A DNA stretch of 64,000 bases. Origin: Nothophaeocryptopus gaeumannii. Lineage: Eukaryota; Ascomycota; Dothideomycetes; Mycosphaerellales; Mycosphaerellaceae. Of this stretch, positions 1-11,042 are shown piece after piece. Position 1 is the first letter of the stretch. Each line of letters starts with the position of its first letter. The stretch lies in assembly GCA_031771865.1 (NCBI GenBank), contig JASISA010000042.1, positions 1,109,501 to 1,173,500 on the forward strand, written 5' to 3'. A program made the translations under genes and the position numbers. The notes beneath the pieces are model-generated. The model searched no databases. It was not told where the DNA came from and saw only the letters and a program-made list of their open reading frames with translations.

Positions 1-583
1 GTCGACGCTGGTGCACTTGCGCTGCCAATACTGAGACTTGTGGCGGACGAGTGTGATCTCCGTGGACAGCTTCTTACGGATGGGGTCCGCGCAGGCGTGG
101 TGGCACCACTCACGCTGCTCTCAGCACTGCACGTTGATTGAGGCGCTTCGTCCGCAAATTTGACTGCGAAAGTAGTGAGCACATGTGCGGACGAACATGT
201 CGCTAGAGGATCAAGCCGAGATCCATCAAGCATTGTGCTATGCTTGGCTGCCGAACGTCCTGCTTACTGGAACTGGGCAGGTCTATCCACATTTGGTCTC
301 CATGCAATGACAAGGAGTACCTCTTCCTACGCCGAGTGATGCTAAGGTTGGACTCGTTCAAGAAGAAATGTTCGTCGTCCTTGCTACATTCCCGGGCGCC
401 TCTCCGACAATGCATGCATGGTTGTTCGCCATCGCACTTGAGATGTCTTGTGCGACATTGGTGACTGTGTTGGAAGCTTGTCAGTGCTCCTACAGGATCC
501 ACACTGGTGCCAAGTAGGATCCTAATGGCATGTTTGGTAGGGCTCTTGTCGACTCACCATGACTTCTGCTTTCTTCTGGCCAT
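1..583 (-). CDS. Zn2Cys6 fungal transcription factor, partial at left edge
   Basis: This encodes the N-terminal part of a fungal binuclear zinc cluster DNA-binding protein. Exon 1 is only 26 nt (583 to 558) and ends in TG at a GTGAGT donor. After a 93-nt intron, exon 2 opens at 464 with T, which makes the first cysteine of the cluster. The spliced protein then shows the six-Cys pattern C-x2-C-x6-C-x5-C-x2-C-x6-C within residues 9-32, preceded by a basic MARRKQKS start. Without the tiny exon the first Cys is missing. Exon 2 reads to a stop at 203. A GTAAGC donor at 267 could instead join, in phase, to an open stretch 119 to 1 (containing EWCHHACADPIRKK), so the gene probably leaves the window. 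The cluster is certain as a family; target genes are unknown and the third exon is tentative. Confidence 0.65.
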
Positions 584-1603
584 TTGCGAGATGCTCTAGA
601 AGGTATCAATGTCCTCGTCCGATGTGAGCAATATGTGATCATGCAGCGACGTGCAAGCGAAGCCAGGGAGTGATATATTGATCGTTCAGTTCAGCTCTTG
701 ATCTCGCAGACTTTACGGCGGCGCCATGCCAACTGCCTTTGCACTGTCCTTACCGTGAACAGCAAAGTCTTCCTTTGCTGTCAAACATGATAGTCAATCC
801 GTGGAGAGCATACGGAGGGCTTGCGAGTAGGCTCGTTAGAACGACATCGGGTTTAGCAATCTGGGCGATTTCAGCTGCACGCATAAGCCCAATGGCCAGA
901 GTCCGCGTCCTAATGTGGTAGACAGCTCCTAAGGCTGCATGGCATTTGTACGAAGGTTCCGGTGGCCGGTCCCTCCACCTGCGGGACGTGCGTGCGCTCC
1001 GGCCGAAGAAGACAGGAGGATCGCGAGGAGGCAGCAGTCGAAGACACCACACGCGGGTTTTAGCCAGCGGTACTTCAAAAATGGCATCACAGTCATCAGC
1101 CTTATACACGCTGCCCGTTCCGCGATACGATCTATAGATATGCATGTCGCCGTTAGTCACCCAGTATCTCCGCCGGTACATGAGGCAGCTGAGGCGCGCT
1201 CCGATGCATTTCTGGCAGGTCTTAGTGCCGGGTGGACATCCGGTGTTTACTGATCGTGCCTCGCTACAGGTCTTTGGAAACACACCGCCATCGTTCACTA
1301 ATTGTTGGTGATGGTTGGGCGTGTACAGCTGATCATTGCCCTCGACTCCACGGTGAAAAAGAAGCCAACGGCACCCAAGATCCTCTGGCATTGCTCTCCA
1401 CTAGCACAGACGGTTTTCGTCGTCATGGAGCCTCACACCATGGCGTGCACAGCGGGCTCTCGATTCGAAAATGCTTTACGGCAGTGTTGAAATTTGCGTT
1501 GTTCATAATGAAGGAAAGAGAAAGGATTGTGCTTCGCGCAGAAAAGATAGACGCAGCGCCAAGGGCGGCAGCGGGAGCGGGAGCTGCCGTCTGGAAGTCG
1601 CGA

Positions 1604-1609
1604 ACGCGT
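1604..1609. promoter_or_regulatory. MluI cell-cycle box (ACGCGT) upstream of MCM7
   Basis: A perfect ACGCGT lies about 207 bp before the MCM7 start. This is the known binding site of the MBF/DSC1 factor (Swi6 with Mbp1 or Res proteins), which drives G1/S expression of replication genes in yeasts. A second ACGCGT at 1913-1918 is inside exon 2 and may be coincidental. Function here is inferred from the motif and from the gene it precedes. Confidence 0.5.
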
Positions 1610-1633
1610 GCGCGTGGAAGAGCGCGTGGAAGA
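1610..1633. repeat. Short tandem repeat, unit GCGCGTGGAAGA x2
   Basis: Two perfect 12-bp units lie head to tail (1610-1621 and 1622-1633), followed by a partial third (GCGCGTT). They directly follow the ACGCGT box in the MCM7 promoter. Each contains a GCGCGT core that resembles the MBF site by one base. Confidence 0.8.
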
Positions 1634-1815
1634 GCGCGTTCCTTCGCCATTGCTCCTCCAACCTCTTCACTCCTCCAAACGCCCCTCTCACACCCTCTCA
1701 CACCCTCCCAACACTACCACGCCATCCGATTGATCTCCGAACGTACGATATCCAGCGACTCCCTCGAGCGTTTTGGCACCCTCCGCGCTCAAACAAGCCC
1801 CAAGGAGAAGGGAAA

Positions 1816-4302
1816 ATGGCGCTTTTACAGTACAAAAACATCGTGAATTACACAGAGCAGACAGGTAAAGAGCGTGTTATATACATTGGCACAACGTGCT
1901 GATATTCTACAGACGCGTTCAAAGACTTCCTTCAATCGTACAAGTCTTCATCATCGGAAACGGAGGATGCCCTGGAAGATCTACACCTGGACGGAGATGG
2001 AACAAGCGACGAGTACGACTTCATGGACGACGTTGACGAGGACGCTGGGAGGAGACGAACGACAACATCACGATCAAAATTCAAGTACATGAACATGCTG
2101 CAGGATGTCGCCGATCGCAAGACGAGCCAGATCCTGATTGATCTGGACGATCTCAGCGAATACGAAAAGAGTCTGGACGGCGAAGGCGTGGCGCCGCTCA
2201 ACTTGGTATCATCCATTGAGCGCAATGCCCACCATTACATAGAGATACTATCCCGCGCAGTGGATGAAGTCCTGCCGAAACCAGCAGAGGAGCCGACGTT
2301 CAAGGACGATGTGCTGGACATCATCATGAGCCAGAGATCGAAGCGAAATGAGGCGGTCATTCAGCAGCAAGAGGCGCAAGTCGAGGATGGTGGAATTCCA
2401 GAATCGATCTTTCCACCAGAGCTTACCCGGAGATATACGCTCAACTTCAAGCCCATCACGCCTTCAGGCTCAAGTAGCCAGAAGAGCTCCAAAGCGCTTG
2501 CTGTGCGTCAAGTCCGCGGCGAGCACCTGGGCCATCTCATCACAATTCGTGGCATTTCCACCAGAGTATCAGACGTCAAGCCTTCTGTGCAAGTCAACGC
2601 CTACTCATGCGATCGCTGTGGTCACGAAATCTTCCAGCCGGTCGCATCCAAGCAATTCACGCCGCTCGTAGAGTGCACATCAAAGGATTGCCAGGAGAAC
2701 AAGGCGAAGGGAACGCTCTTTTTGTCGACCCGCGCATCGAAATTCCTCCCATTCCAAGAGGTCAAGATCCAAGAAATGGCAGATCAAGTGCCTGTCGGCC
2801 ACATTCCTCGTCAGCTCACCATCCACTGCCACGGCGAGCTCGTGCGGCAAGTCAATCCTGGAGATGTTGTGGACATTGCCGGTATCTTCCTCCCGACGCC
2901 TTACACCGGATTCAAGGCCATCCGAGCAGGACTGCTCACCGACACATACCTCGAGGCTCAATACGTTCACCAACACAAGAAGGCGTACGATGACATGGTC
3001 CTCGCACCCACGATCATCCGGCGAATGACGGAGCTCGAACAGTCAGGGCAGCTGTACGAATATCTCAGCAGATCGATTGCACCTGAGATCTTTGGACATT
3101 CGGATGTGAAGAAGGCGTTGCTCCTTCAGCTAATTGGCGGTGTAACGAAGGAGATGGGCGACGGCATGCGCATCCGTGGAGACATCAATGTTTGCTTGAC
3201 GGGTGATCCCGGTGTTGCCAAGTCCCAGCTTCTGAAGTACATCACCAAGGTCGCGCCTAGAGGCGTGTACACCACCGGCCGAGGAAGTAGTGGTGTCGGT
3301 CTTACTGCTGCAGTCATGCGCGATCCAGTGACAGATGAGATGGTCCTGGAGGGCGGCGCTCTCGTGCTTGCGGACAACGGTACTTGCTGCATTGATGAGT
3401 TCGACAAGATGGATGACTCAGACCGAACGGCGATCCATGAAGTGATGGAGCAGCAGACGATCTCGATTTCGAAAGCCGGTATTACGACGACGCTTAACGC
3501 GAGAACTTCCATTCTCGCGGCCGCCAATCCGCTCTATGGCCGTTATAACCCCCGAATCTCCCCCGTGGAGAATATCAACCTACCCGCTGCTCTTTTGAGC
3601 AGATTCGACGTCCTGTTCCTCCTGCTGGACACACCTTCGCGAGACGCGGACGAAGAATTGGCCCGCCACGTCACTCATGTGCATATTCACAATGCGCACC
3701 CTGAGCCACAGGGCGGCGGCTTGATTTTCTCGCCCAATGAGGTTCGGCAATGGGTTGCTCGAGCTCGTTCATTTAGACCAGTGGTAACGAAGGCCGTCTC
3801 AGACTATCTCGTGGGAGCCTACGTGCGTCTGAGACAGCAACAGAAGCGTGACGAAGCGGGCAAGAAGACGTTTACTCACACTTCGCCAAGGACTCTGCTC
3901 GGAATTCTGCGTCTGTCTCAGGCGCTGGCACGTCTCCGATTTGCTGACGAGGTCATTACTGAGGATGTCGACGAGGCGCTTCGTCTAGTTGAAGTTAGCA
4001 AAGCGAGCTTGTATGACGACAACCGCGACCGGAGAGGGGACCAGTCTGCCAGCACAAAGATTTTCAATCTCATTCGTGGCATGCGTGAGAGCGGCGCCGC
4101 TGCTACTGGCGACGGGCAGGGTGAGCTTGATATGAGACGAGTGCGAGAACGAATCTTGGCGAAGGGTTTCACAGCCCAGCAGCTGGAGTCTGCTATTGAC
4201 GAGTACGCCAGCATCGATATCTGGCAGACTGCTGCAGAGGGTACTCGTCTTGTCTTCATCGAGTCCGGCGAAGACGACGCGGATATGGGTGACGAGGAGT
4301 GA
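1816..4302 (+). CDS. MCM7: MCM7, DNA replication licensing helicase subunit
   Basis: This is one of the six subunits of the MCM2-7 ring that unwinds DNA at replication forks in the nucleus. Exons are 1816-1864 and 1913-4302 (48-nt intron), giving 812 aa, normal for the family. The first exon (starting MALLQYKNIVNYTEQT) is needed for the usual MCM7 N-terminus; the next ATG, at 2023, would drop 53 residues. Visible features are the Cys2-Cys2 zinc site (CDRCG at about 249, second Cys pair about 20 residues later), Walker A GDPGVAKS at about 447, the MCM-type Walker B CIDEFDKM at about 509, the arginine finger in LLSRFDVL at about 580, and an acidic C-terminus. The segment YEYLSRSIAPEIFGH is diagnostic for MCM7 rather than MCM2-6. 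The promoter has an ACGCGT box, fitting G1/S control. Confidence 0.97.
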
Positions 4303-6273
4303 TCTCTCGTGCGTTTGCGAAAGGACTATGGGGCTGATCGGGGGATGCAGAGCCATTCGGTGGCAGTACTCATGAGGATACGCACGATGCATACATGGGT
4401 CATGAGAAGCCAGGTGTCCGGCGTTCGCACAAGGACTATGGAGTGATCACAAGGAGACGCACGCGGTGTTTGGCGTTGGCTTTGAAGCCGTGGAGCCTAT
4501 ATTGCGTGTATGCTGTCTGTTTAGCGAAGGAAGAGGCCGCCTTTGGAGCTCGATTATATTACCCGTCATTGGATGTTCCGACTTTCAGTGACTTTGATCG
4601 CACGGACGCTTCTTCGGGCATCGCGAATGATCGACTCAGTGCAACCATGACAAACACGTGAGCGTCAGATTAAGGTATGGCCAAAGTCCAAATGCAGCCA
4701 ATCATCGTGGAGAGCGCGCTTGCGTAAAGGACGCTCCGTGAATCCTTCAGACGGCACATCGCTCCTTCGCCTCTCCCGACATCTTGACTTCAACCTCACG
4801 AACCTCTTCCACATGCGGTGCCCACAGTCACCCAGCACTTGACCCCGAGCGACCATGAGGACTGCTCGAGCGGTCGCACGGTGGTCATATGGATGTTCGA
4901 CACGCGAGATGAGGACGACCCCGAACGTCATTACGCAGTACTGCATGCGGCTGAGGCTGTGCTGGCTTCGTGTATCATCACCCCGGGCAATCTCGCAATG
5001 ACAGCGCAAGTATCCAGCGATGCGGAACTCCTCAGCACCGGATCACTGGAATTATCTGGGGCGTTGCTGGCAGCAGCTCTGCACCGGGCAGTTCTGCTCC
5101 AAGCACTGCCTGAAGAGAGAACGATTCCGGATCCCTTCATACGCGCGAGTCATCGCAGGATTGAAGACTACAATTTTGGATGCACTGTGTGTGGCTTTGC
5201 GGACGTACTGTAAGGTACCAAGCATATTCTTCGATCTCAATCCAGAGCCACACCCAGAGATTCTCGAGGTCATGACCGCTTGCCAAATGTGAGCAAGTGT
5301 TTCAGCCTCAACTTGGAATCTGGAAAAAAAAATACATGCTAATCTCAGCCTTCTGAGATCCTTCGCCTAGCCGCTAGCCGTGAAGTTGGTCTCGGTTATG
5401 GCGATGTCAACTGTGAGCTGCTCGCCGATGCCCGTTGGCTTCACGGCTTCATCCGACCCACATCCCTGTCCGTCAGAATTGGCATCATTGCGGACATCTC
5501 ATTGCATCCTAACATCTCTTGCTTTCTTGATTCCTACTACGAGTACGCGATCTACCTGCAATGGATGCCTGGCGCATGACACAGACTGTCTATTCCGACC
5601 CTGCATACATCTCATTTGCTCGGAGAGCCTGCCGCTTCTTCTCATTCGTCCGTCTTCTATTCACTACCCATTTCCTTTTTCATACCATCCCATCTTTCCT
5701 ATGCATGTCAGGCACACTATCTTTGAGGCCTGCCTGAGCCTAGTCATAGCCCATCATGGGCCATGAACATGGCCGCGGGACTGCGGCCTTCGTGTTGAAG
5801 AGCCGTAGGATCTGTCTTTCTTCCACGTTGTCGAGAACCATAATCTTGAAACCCATCCGGCCCCAAGGATTGTTCTATATTGTACCTGCATCGCCCTGCA
5901 CCTAATGCTACAGCAGACCTTTTCCTGGTGTTTGGGATTCTCTAAGCCTTGGACCTGGTTCCATCTTCTTAGCACGGCACCGGTTGCTGTGGCACTATCT
6001 TCACATACTGGAGATGTACTTCAGACGTTCGTCTCGCTTCTTGCCTTGGATTACATATGGTCGACCACGCTAGCTTCTGGACCGACTACGTCTTCCATCT
6101 GCAAGCAATTGTCTTCATTTAAGCGAGTTTACTGGAGTCCGGAGTTTAGAGTGGTCGATATATTGGGCCAAGCATCTCTTTCATCCAAGTACCCTGGCTC
6201 GACGGCGAAAATTGCCCGGGACTTCGACTTGATATGCGTGGAGGAGGCTTTGGCCTGCCTACACGCAGCGGCC
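4303..6273. other. Long intergenic region between MCM7 and the bZIP gene
   Basis: Nearly 2 kb without a supported gene. A degenerate direct repeat sharing AAGGACTATGG sits at about 4320 and 4430. Two overlapping plus-strand frames (4818-5213 and 5020-5292) are open for 130 and 90 codons, but neither shows a domain or a consistent splice pattern, and the opposite strand is also open there. An A-rich run lies at about 5323-5332. The last several hundred bases are probably the bZIP promoter and 5' leader. Confidence 0.4.
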
Positions 6274-6891
6274 ATGTCGCAGGCGGAGTCGAGCTCAACG
6301 CACTCGGGTGCGTCGGCAGAAGACGACTGGAGTGCAGTGACCGACCCGAGCGAACGTCGAAAGATCCAGAATCGAATAGCACAACGGAAGTTCAGTGAGT
6401 GCCAAACAATGCTTTTGAAGCAGAGGAAGTGTTTCTAATGACATTCATAGGAGAGAAAGTGCGACAACAACGAGAAGATGCAGAACGACTGGCTGAGAAC
6501 GAGAGACAAGCTTCGGGTGCATATAGCGCGCCGGAGCCAGAAGATCTGGACAACCCAGTAGAAAGCGGCTTGCCTTGGGGAAGCATATCTCTGCGGCACG
6601 TAGTCGCCACTGGGAGGGCAAGGGAGAGTAGTTCCAGAGAGACGTCACTCTATGCATCTGCGTCAAAAGCAGGCGGAAGCTCGAGGTAAGAGGCCTCTCC
6701 GTGCGGTAGGTCGGCAAGACCACTTGGTCAACATATGAATCACATGCTGATATTGAGCTCAGAGTAGGCCTCCATCTAATGGACCAGTACGCGAGAGGCT
6801 CTCCGGCATGGGCGTCCTGGCGGGAACGGGTCGCTCTCGCACGAGTGCCTCCGGAAATGGTGCTTTCTTCTTCGCACGAGCGCACCGATGA
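6274..6891 (+). CDS. bZIP transcription factor (small, fungal)
   Basis: This is a basic-leucine-zipper DNA-binding protein. Exon 1 is 6274-6394 and exon 2 starts at 6451. The 56-nt intron has a CTAATGA branch site and splits the codon for the first R in RKFREKV. Splicing gives the conserved fungal basic region DPSERRKIQNRIAQRKFREK followed by a short acidic/basic helix (QQREDAERLAENERQ). The protein then has GLPWG and SSRETSLYASASKAGGSSR, stretches typical of this Pezizomycotina bZIP family. Exon 2 either reads through to TAA at 6687 or uses the GTAAGA donor at 6686. With exon 3 from 6768 it would give 159 aa ending at 6891; an alternative acceptor at 6762 would end at 6925. The zipper is short, so dimerisation may be unusual. 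The family is sure; the C-terminus is not. Confidence 0.75.
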
Positions 6892-6925
6892 TTCACGATA
6901 CACACGAAGTACCGACACGAGATGA

Positions 6926-8512
6926 TCGGATGCTGCAGGATGGCTTCGAGTAATACTACAAGCATGAGGCACGGCGTTCGGCGTGGGATACCGGCGGGGA
7001 AAGATACCTTGGGATATGGAGGCCTTTTTCGATACTTGCGGCGTTGTGCTTGCTTTGGACATGATCGGATGTCCTTCTCCGGGTCACGATGGCATGACTG
7101 ACGGATGCATTTTCCAGGTTCGCTACAAGACAGACCCAACTTCGATTCCTTCAATCCAGTATGCTCCTGATTGCTGTGCCCCAAGCGGGAACCGACGCCA
7201 CGCACAGCACTGCCGTTGTCTTTGCCTTGGAAGGTCAACACGAGGTGTCTTGTCTATGGACAGACGCCAGAAAGAGTACGCCGCAATGAGTGAGGTCGGC
7301 GCTTGTGTGAGCGTTGCTGTTGGTGTTGGTTTCCACTCAGCGACGCAGCCCCCCACGGCTAAATTTACGCCTCGCCCAAGCCCCTGCCGGGTCGGGACCT
7401 CCTCGCGATCCGTTGCCAAGACTTCTTTCCGCACTTCACATGCTCACGTCAGGGACCAGTCAATGTTTTGTCGAAGACTTACCGTCAACTTGAACAGTAC
7501 ATGCGAATATATCATCTTTACAAAGTACCGCCGCGTCCCCTCCCGTGCGAGTCAGTGTCGTTCTCGGTGCCGGCAGACCAGCTGCCTTCCCGTGCCGAGT
7601 AGCTTTCGGTCACAGCGAACCTACCTCTCCCCACTTGATCGCAGCTGCATGACATCGATGTCAGGTGAAGAGCCTAGATTGGACCTGCCTTTAAGCGATT
7701 CGTCCTCATATTCCCTTTTGACAGACATGTACCGGCGCCCAGAGTCCCTGTGCAATGCTATCGCACTGCCTCCCTGTCCCGTGGCGCCCGTCCTCGCATA
7801 GCATCTTTCGGCTCCTAATCGTTGAGCCTCATGCCTAGGTCTGGTACGCAGTCGATGTGCTGTAGGTGAACGAACCAACACGCCGCCGCGCGCCTTCGCT
7901 GCAATTCGTCCACTCGCCGATAGCATGAGCAATCATCTTGCGCGGGAAGCGGTCGCTGTGAACCACTCGTGATCTGCAGGGCACTACGACGCTGTTGCTC
8001 TCGCGGCGGCCTTTTGCGGGAAGGTGTCTTGCAATGGAGTGGCGTCTGGTGAATGGTGGTTCTGCCAATTCCCTTCCACACCCCCACTCAGCTCCATCCT
8101 TGGTAGAATTGTGGCCCAGAAAGGCAAACCTCGTCTTGTTATTTGTCGTGGAGATGAATGGGCGAGGATGTCTTATTTTCCTTTGCTTGCTAAGTGCACT
8201 TTGCTCTTTTCTGCTTTACTTACCCACTAATTACGAACTGGACATGTCCCGTCAGCTGCCGGCGCTTCGGCCTTGGAGCGTGCTGCTGCAGTTGCGAGTT
8301 CTTCCAACACACTCTGCAAGCACGAGATCTGCCTGCTGCCCCCCCCTTCGCCTCCTACTGTGCCGAATGTGAGTCCTGTTGTATGCCACACATGACTCCA
8401 TCCCCATAGCTGGTTCTGGCACATCGTAGTTCCATCCTTCGACTTCTTCCCTCAGCCTTGTTGCGGCAAAGCAGATGTTCAAAAAGAGTCCAAAGGTTGA
8501 TCGCTGGCAAAG
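6926..8512. other. Intergenic region downstream of the bZIP gene
   Basis: About 1.6 kb. A plus-strand frame of 272 codons (6983-7801) exists but is Ser/Cys/Arg-rich without domains, has overlapping frames open on both strands, and looks like chance in GC-rich DNA. A short stretch around 6980-7100 in another frame (encoding GIPAGKDTLGYGG) could be a last bZIP exon; I could not find consistent splice sites for it. Nothing else recognisable. Confidence 0.35.
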
Positions 8513-9839
8513 ATGTCTTCCAAATCAGACGCATCATTTGCGAGTCTCCTAGGAAGCGACGGTTTGCCTATGTCACCTCGTCACCGTACGCCGTCAGTCG
8601 GAGCTTCCAAATTGGGAAGGTTGGCACTGGCTCCTGGATCGGGCTCGAGTGGTAGTCCCAGCGATACGACGATGGGTGTCAGGACGAGATCTGGTGCGAA
8701 GAGGGAGGCTGCTTCGAAAGCTTCGGGTGGTGCGGGAGGAAAAGACAAAGGCAAAGCTGGACCATCGTCCTCGTCTCAACCGGCGAGACGATCGGGAAGG
8801 GTCTCTGGGGCTGCTTCTTCATCAAGACGAGATCCTGACCCGGACGATGATGATGATGACAGCGACGACGATGATAGTGATAATGGAAGGGGTGGATCTG
8901 CGCAGCCTCAGGATCCGAGACAGGCGATCAATCAGAGGGTCTTCAGCATCTTTTCAGCTTTTGAGCCGAGTCAACATTCATACGAGGAGATGATTCGACC
9001 AGACTTGCCCGGAAGATCAGATGCAAGGTGAGTATCGATTGTATGTCTCTATGGATAGTGAAAAACTGACGTGTCCGAGCCGCTCCTATCGCGCCAGCAT
9101 AGCAGCTGTTGCCCAACTCGTCCGTACAAACGCGGATCTTCAAGCTCTCAACACTGCAAACCCCGTTCAAGGACGCGACTGGTCGCGCCAAGTAGCCTCG
9201 AACATGGAAGCCCGCTGGAGACTGATCTACTCTGACTTCCATAACTACTGGTCTTATAGTCAACGCGGCGAGACGGGCCAAGGTACCGACGTCGATGGAA
9301 CGATCACGCGCATCAGATCCCTCTTCTCTGCGATCGAAAGCACTATGACGAACTTCCCGAACATGGTCAATGGAACGCAGCAGCGTATGATTGATGTTCT
9401 TACGGCGGTATTCGAAACCTTGCCAACTTACTGGCAGGATGCGCGATCCGGTGCTTCGAGTGCCGCGATGCCAGCGTATGCTGGAGGTTCCACGCAGTTC
9501 GAGCATATTCTGTATTTGCGATTCGCGAGTATCCAGCAGAATTGGCTGCATTGCCTGGAGGTAATGAGACGGTTGGGGGATAGGAGTTACAAGCCTCTGT
9601 TTCGACACAACCAAGATCGTTGGAAGGAGATCTACCGCCGGATCTATGGCATTCATACGGCAGTCGGCAGTACGGGCCATGCTACCATCGGATTTCCTGG
9701 CGAGAGTCGCGCTTTCTTGGTCGGATTGAGACAAAGATTGGAGGGTATGGGAGGTGAGTGAGGCTATTTGACACGAGTTGTCGACTTCTATTGTTTGGAA
9801 AGAGATCGCTAATGTTGTGGTGCAGTGCAATTTTCCTGA
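8513..9839 (+). CDS. Hypothetical protein with charged disordered N-terminus
   Basis: I do not recognise this gene. Exons are 8513-9027, 9098-9753 and 9826-9839, about 394 aa; the first intron has GTGAGT and CTGAC signals. If the last intron is not used the protein ends two codons later at a TGA at 9759. Residues 1-150 are Ser/Gly/Arg-rich and disordered, with a run of aspartates (DDDDDDSDDDDSD) that follows basic repeats (RTRSGAKR, ARRSGR), suggesting a nuclear or nucleic-acid-associated protein. The C-terminal ~220 residues look globular and helical, rich in Trp and Gln (for example NMEARWRLIYSDFHNYW), with no motif I can name. The splice pattern and the protein-like second half support a real gene; function is unknown. 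Confidence 0.7.
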
Positions 9840-9910
9840 GACGACTTCCGAGCTCTTTGCTCCAACTAGACAGTGTTGTTCAAGCTACAGCTATTCAATT
9901 TTGCTTCTAG

Positions 9911-11042
9911 TGAACTTTGGTTCTGGGACACCGGGCGCATCGGTTTGGGATCGGTTGGAACGGTCGGTTGGGTCGGCATCGTCATCGTGTTATAGGCAAT
10001 ACCCCGGCGGGAGGATATGCATGCATTTGCACCTCTTTTTGCATCAGCGCTTTAATTTCTCGACACTCATTCACACGGGTCTTGTAGGGAGGCAGATAGA
10101 TTTCAATGGAAGCTCGCGCTGAAAGCACGCTCTCTCTCTCGTCCTCCTTGTTTCTGAAAGCCGCATATCCGGCTGAGGAAGGTTGGTGATGGAGTCAGTC
10201 GGCTGCGCCGGTCTCACCAGTACCAAGGTTTCTTCGAAAGCGTGCCCGCCCCCACGGTCGACCCGATAATAGAGATTCACCATTTGCAAAGAAGGTTACT
10301 GGCGTCTTGGAGGAGTGGATGAGCCCGACATTTCATTCGCTATCTTTGCTGCCTCTGTTCCAGCAAAACAGGTCGTGGAAGAACGCCTGACCGTCAGGTT
10401 ACCGTGAAGCTCTCGTCGATCATCTGGTACCCGATGTTCCTCTTGGCAGTCGCTCCAGTGCGATCAGGATGTGGAGTGACATCGTGGCATGCGCAACGTT
10501 CGCATGATCGTGTCTCGGTAGCTGTCCGGTAGTCGAGGGTGCATCACAGTGCATGGGCGGCTAATCGCAAGCGCATAGGTGCAGGTGTGTGCGCTGGCTC
10601 GACCGGAGGAGTATTGTTTTCCTCAAAGAAGGTGCACGACATACGACCTAATGTACCATGCGACAAATCAAGAAGGTAGACACCTGCGTGTCATGCGCAG
10701 CGCTTGTCAAGGTCGCGAAGATCGCAGACCTAGACTCGACCGCGGATGAGAGCCCGGCCAATCGTTGCATCAAGTGGCAGTCTCATCTGTCAACAGCCTT
10801 CCGCGCGCAAGTGGCTTGATCCCTGGACATGGCAAATGGGATCTCTCCGCTGCCGACTCCTATGCGCTCATGTGGCACAGAATAATCTTCAATTTGACGT
10901 GCTCCACGCTCTCGATGATCATCTGCGGGATTGGACGTTTGGGAAGATCATGTAAACGTTGATCTACGATATGGACGCGACACTCAACGTCAGAGTCATG
11001 GTGGCTCTGGTGCCAAGAGCGCATGCAAAGCGCTACTTTCGC
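9911..11042. other. Intergenic region before the TRM140 3' end
   Basis: No supported gene; small frames on both strands are short and overlap. Positions about 10161-10175 carry a near copy (one mismatch in 15) of half of the palindrome found upstream of the acid phosphatase at 21235. Nothing else stands out. Confidence 0.4.

Larger units (their letters stand above)
584..1815. other. Divergent intergenic region between the Zn2Cys6 gene and MCM7
   Basis: This is the shared upstream region of two divergent genes. The MCM7-proximal part holds an ACGCGT box, a GC-rich tandem repeat and a pyrimidine-rich run with CTCTCACACC repeated at about 1683-1710. A minus-strand open frame of 213 codons (1391 to 750) has clustered cysteines (for example TCQKCIGARLSC) but no signal peptide, no family resemblance and no good splice context. 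I do not call it a gene. Confidence 0.5.

Noticed and set aside
6983..7801. 272-codon plus-strand ORF
   Set aside because: Ser/Cys/Arg-rich with no domain, no splice context, and overlapping open frames on the other strand; looks compositional.
9021..9830. Long minus-strand ORF (295 codons) opposite the hypothetical gene
   Set aside because: It is the antisense of exon 2 of a better-supported plus-strand gene with clean introns.
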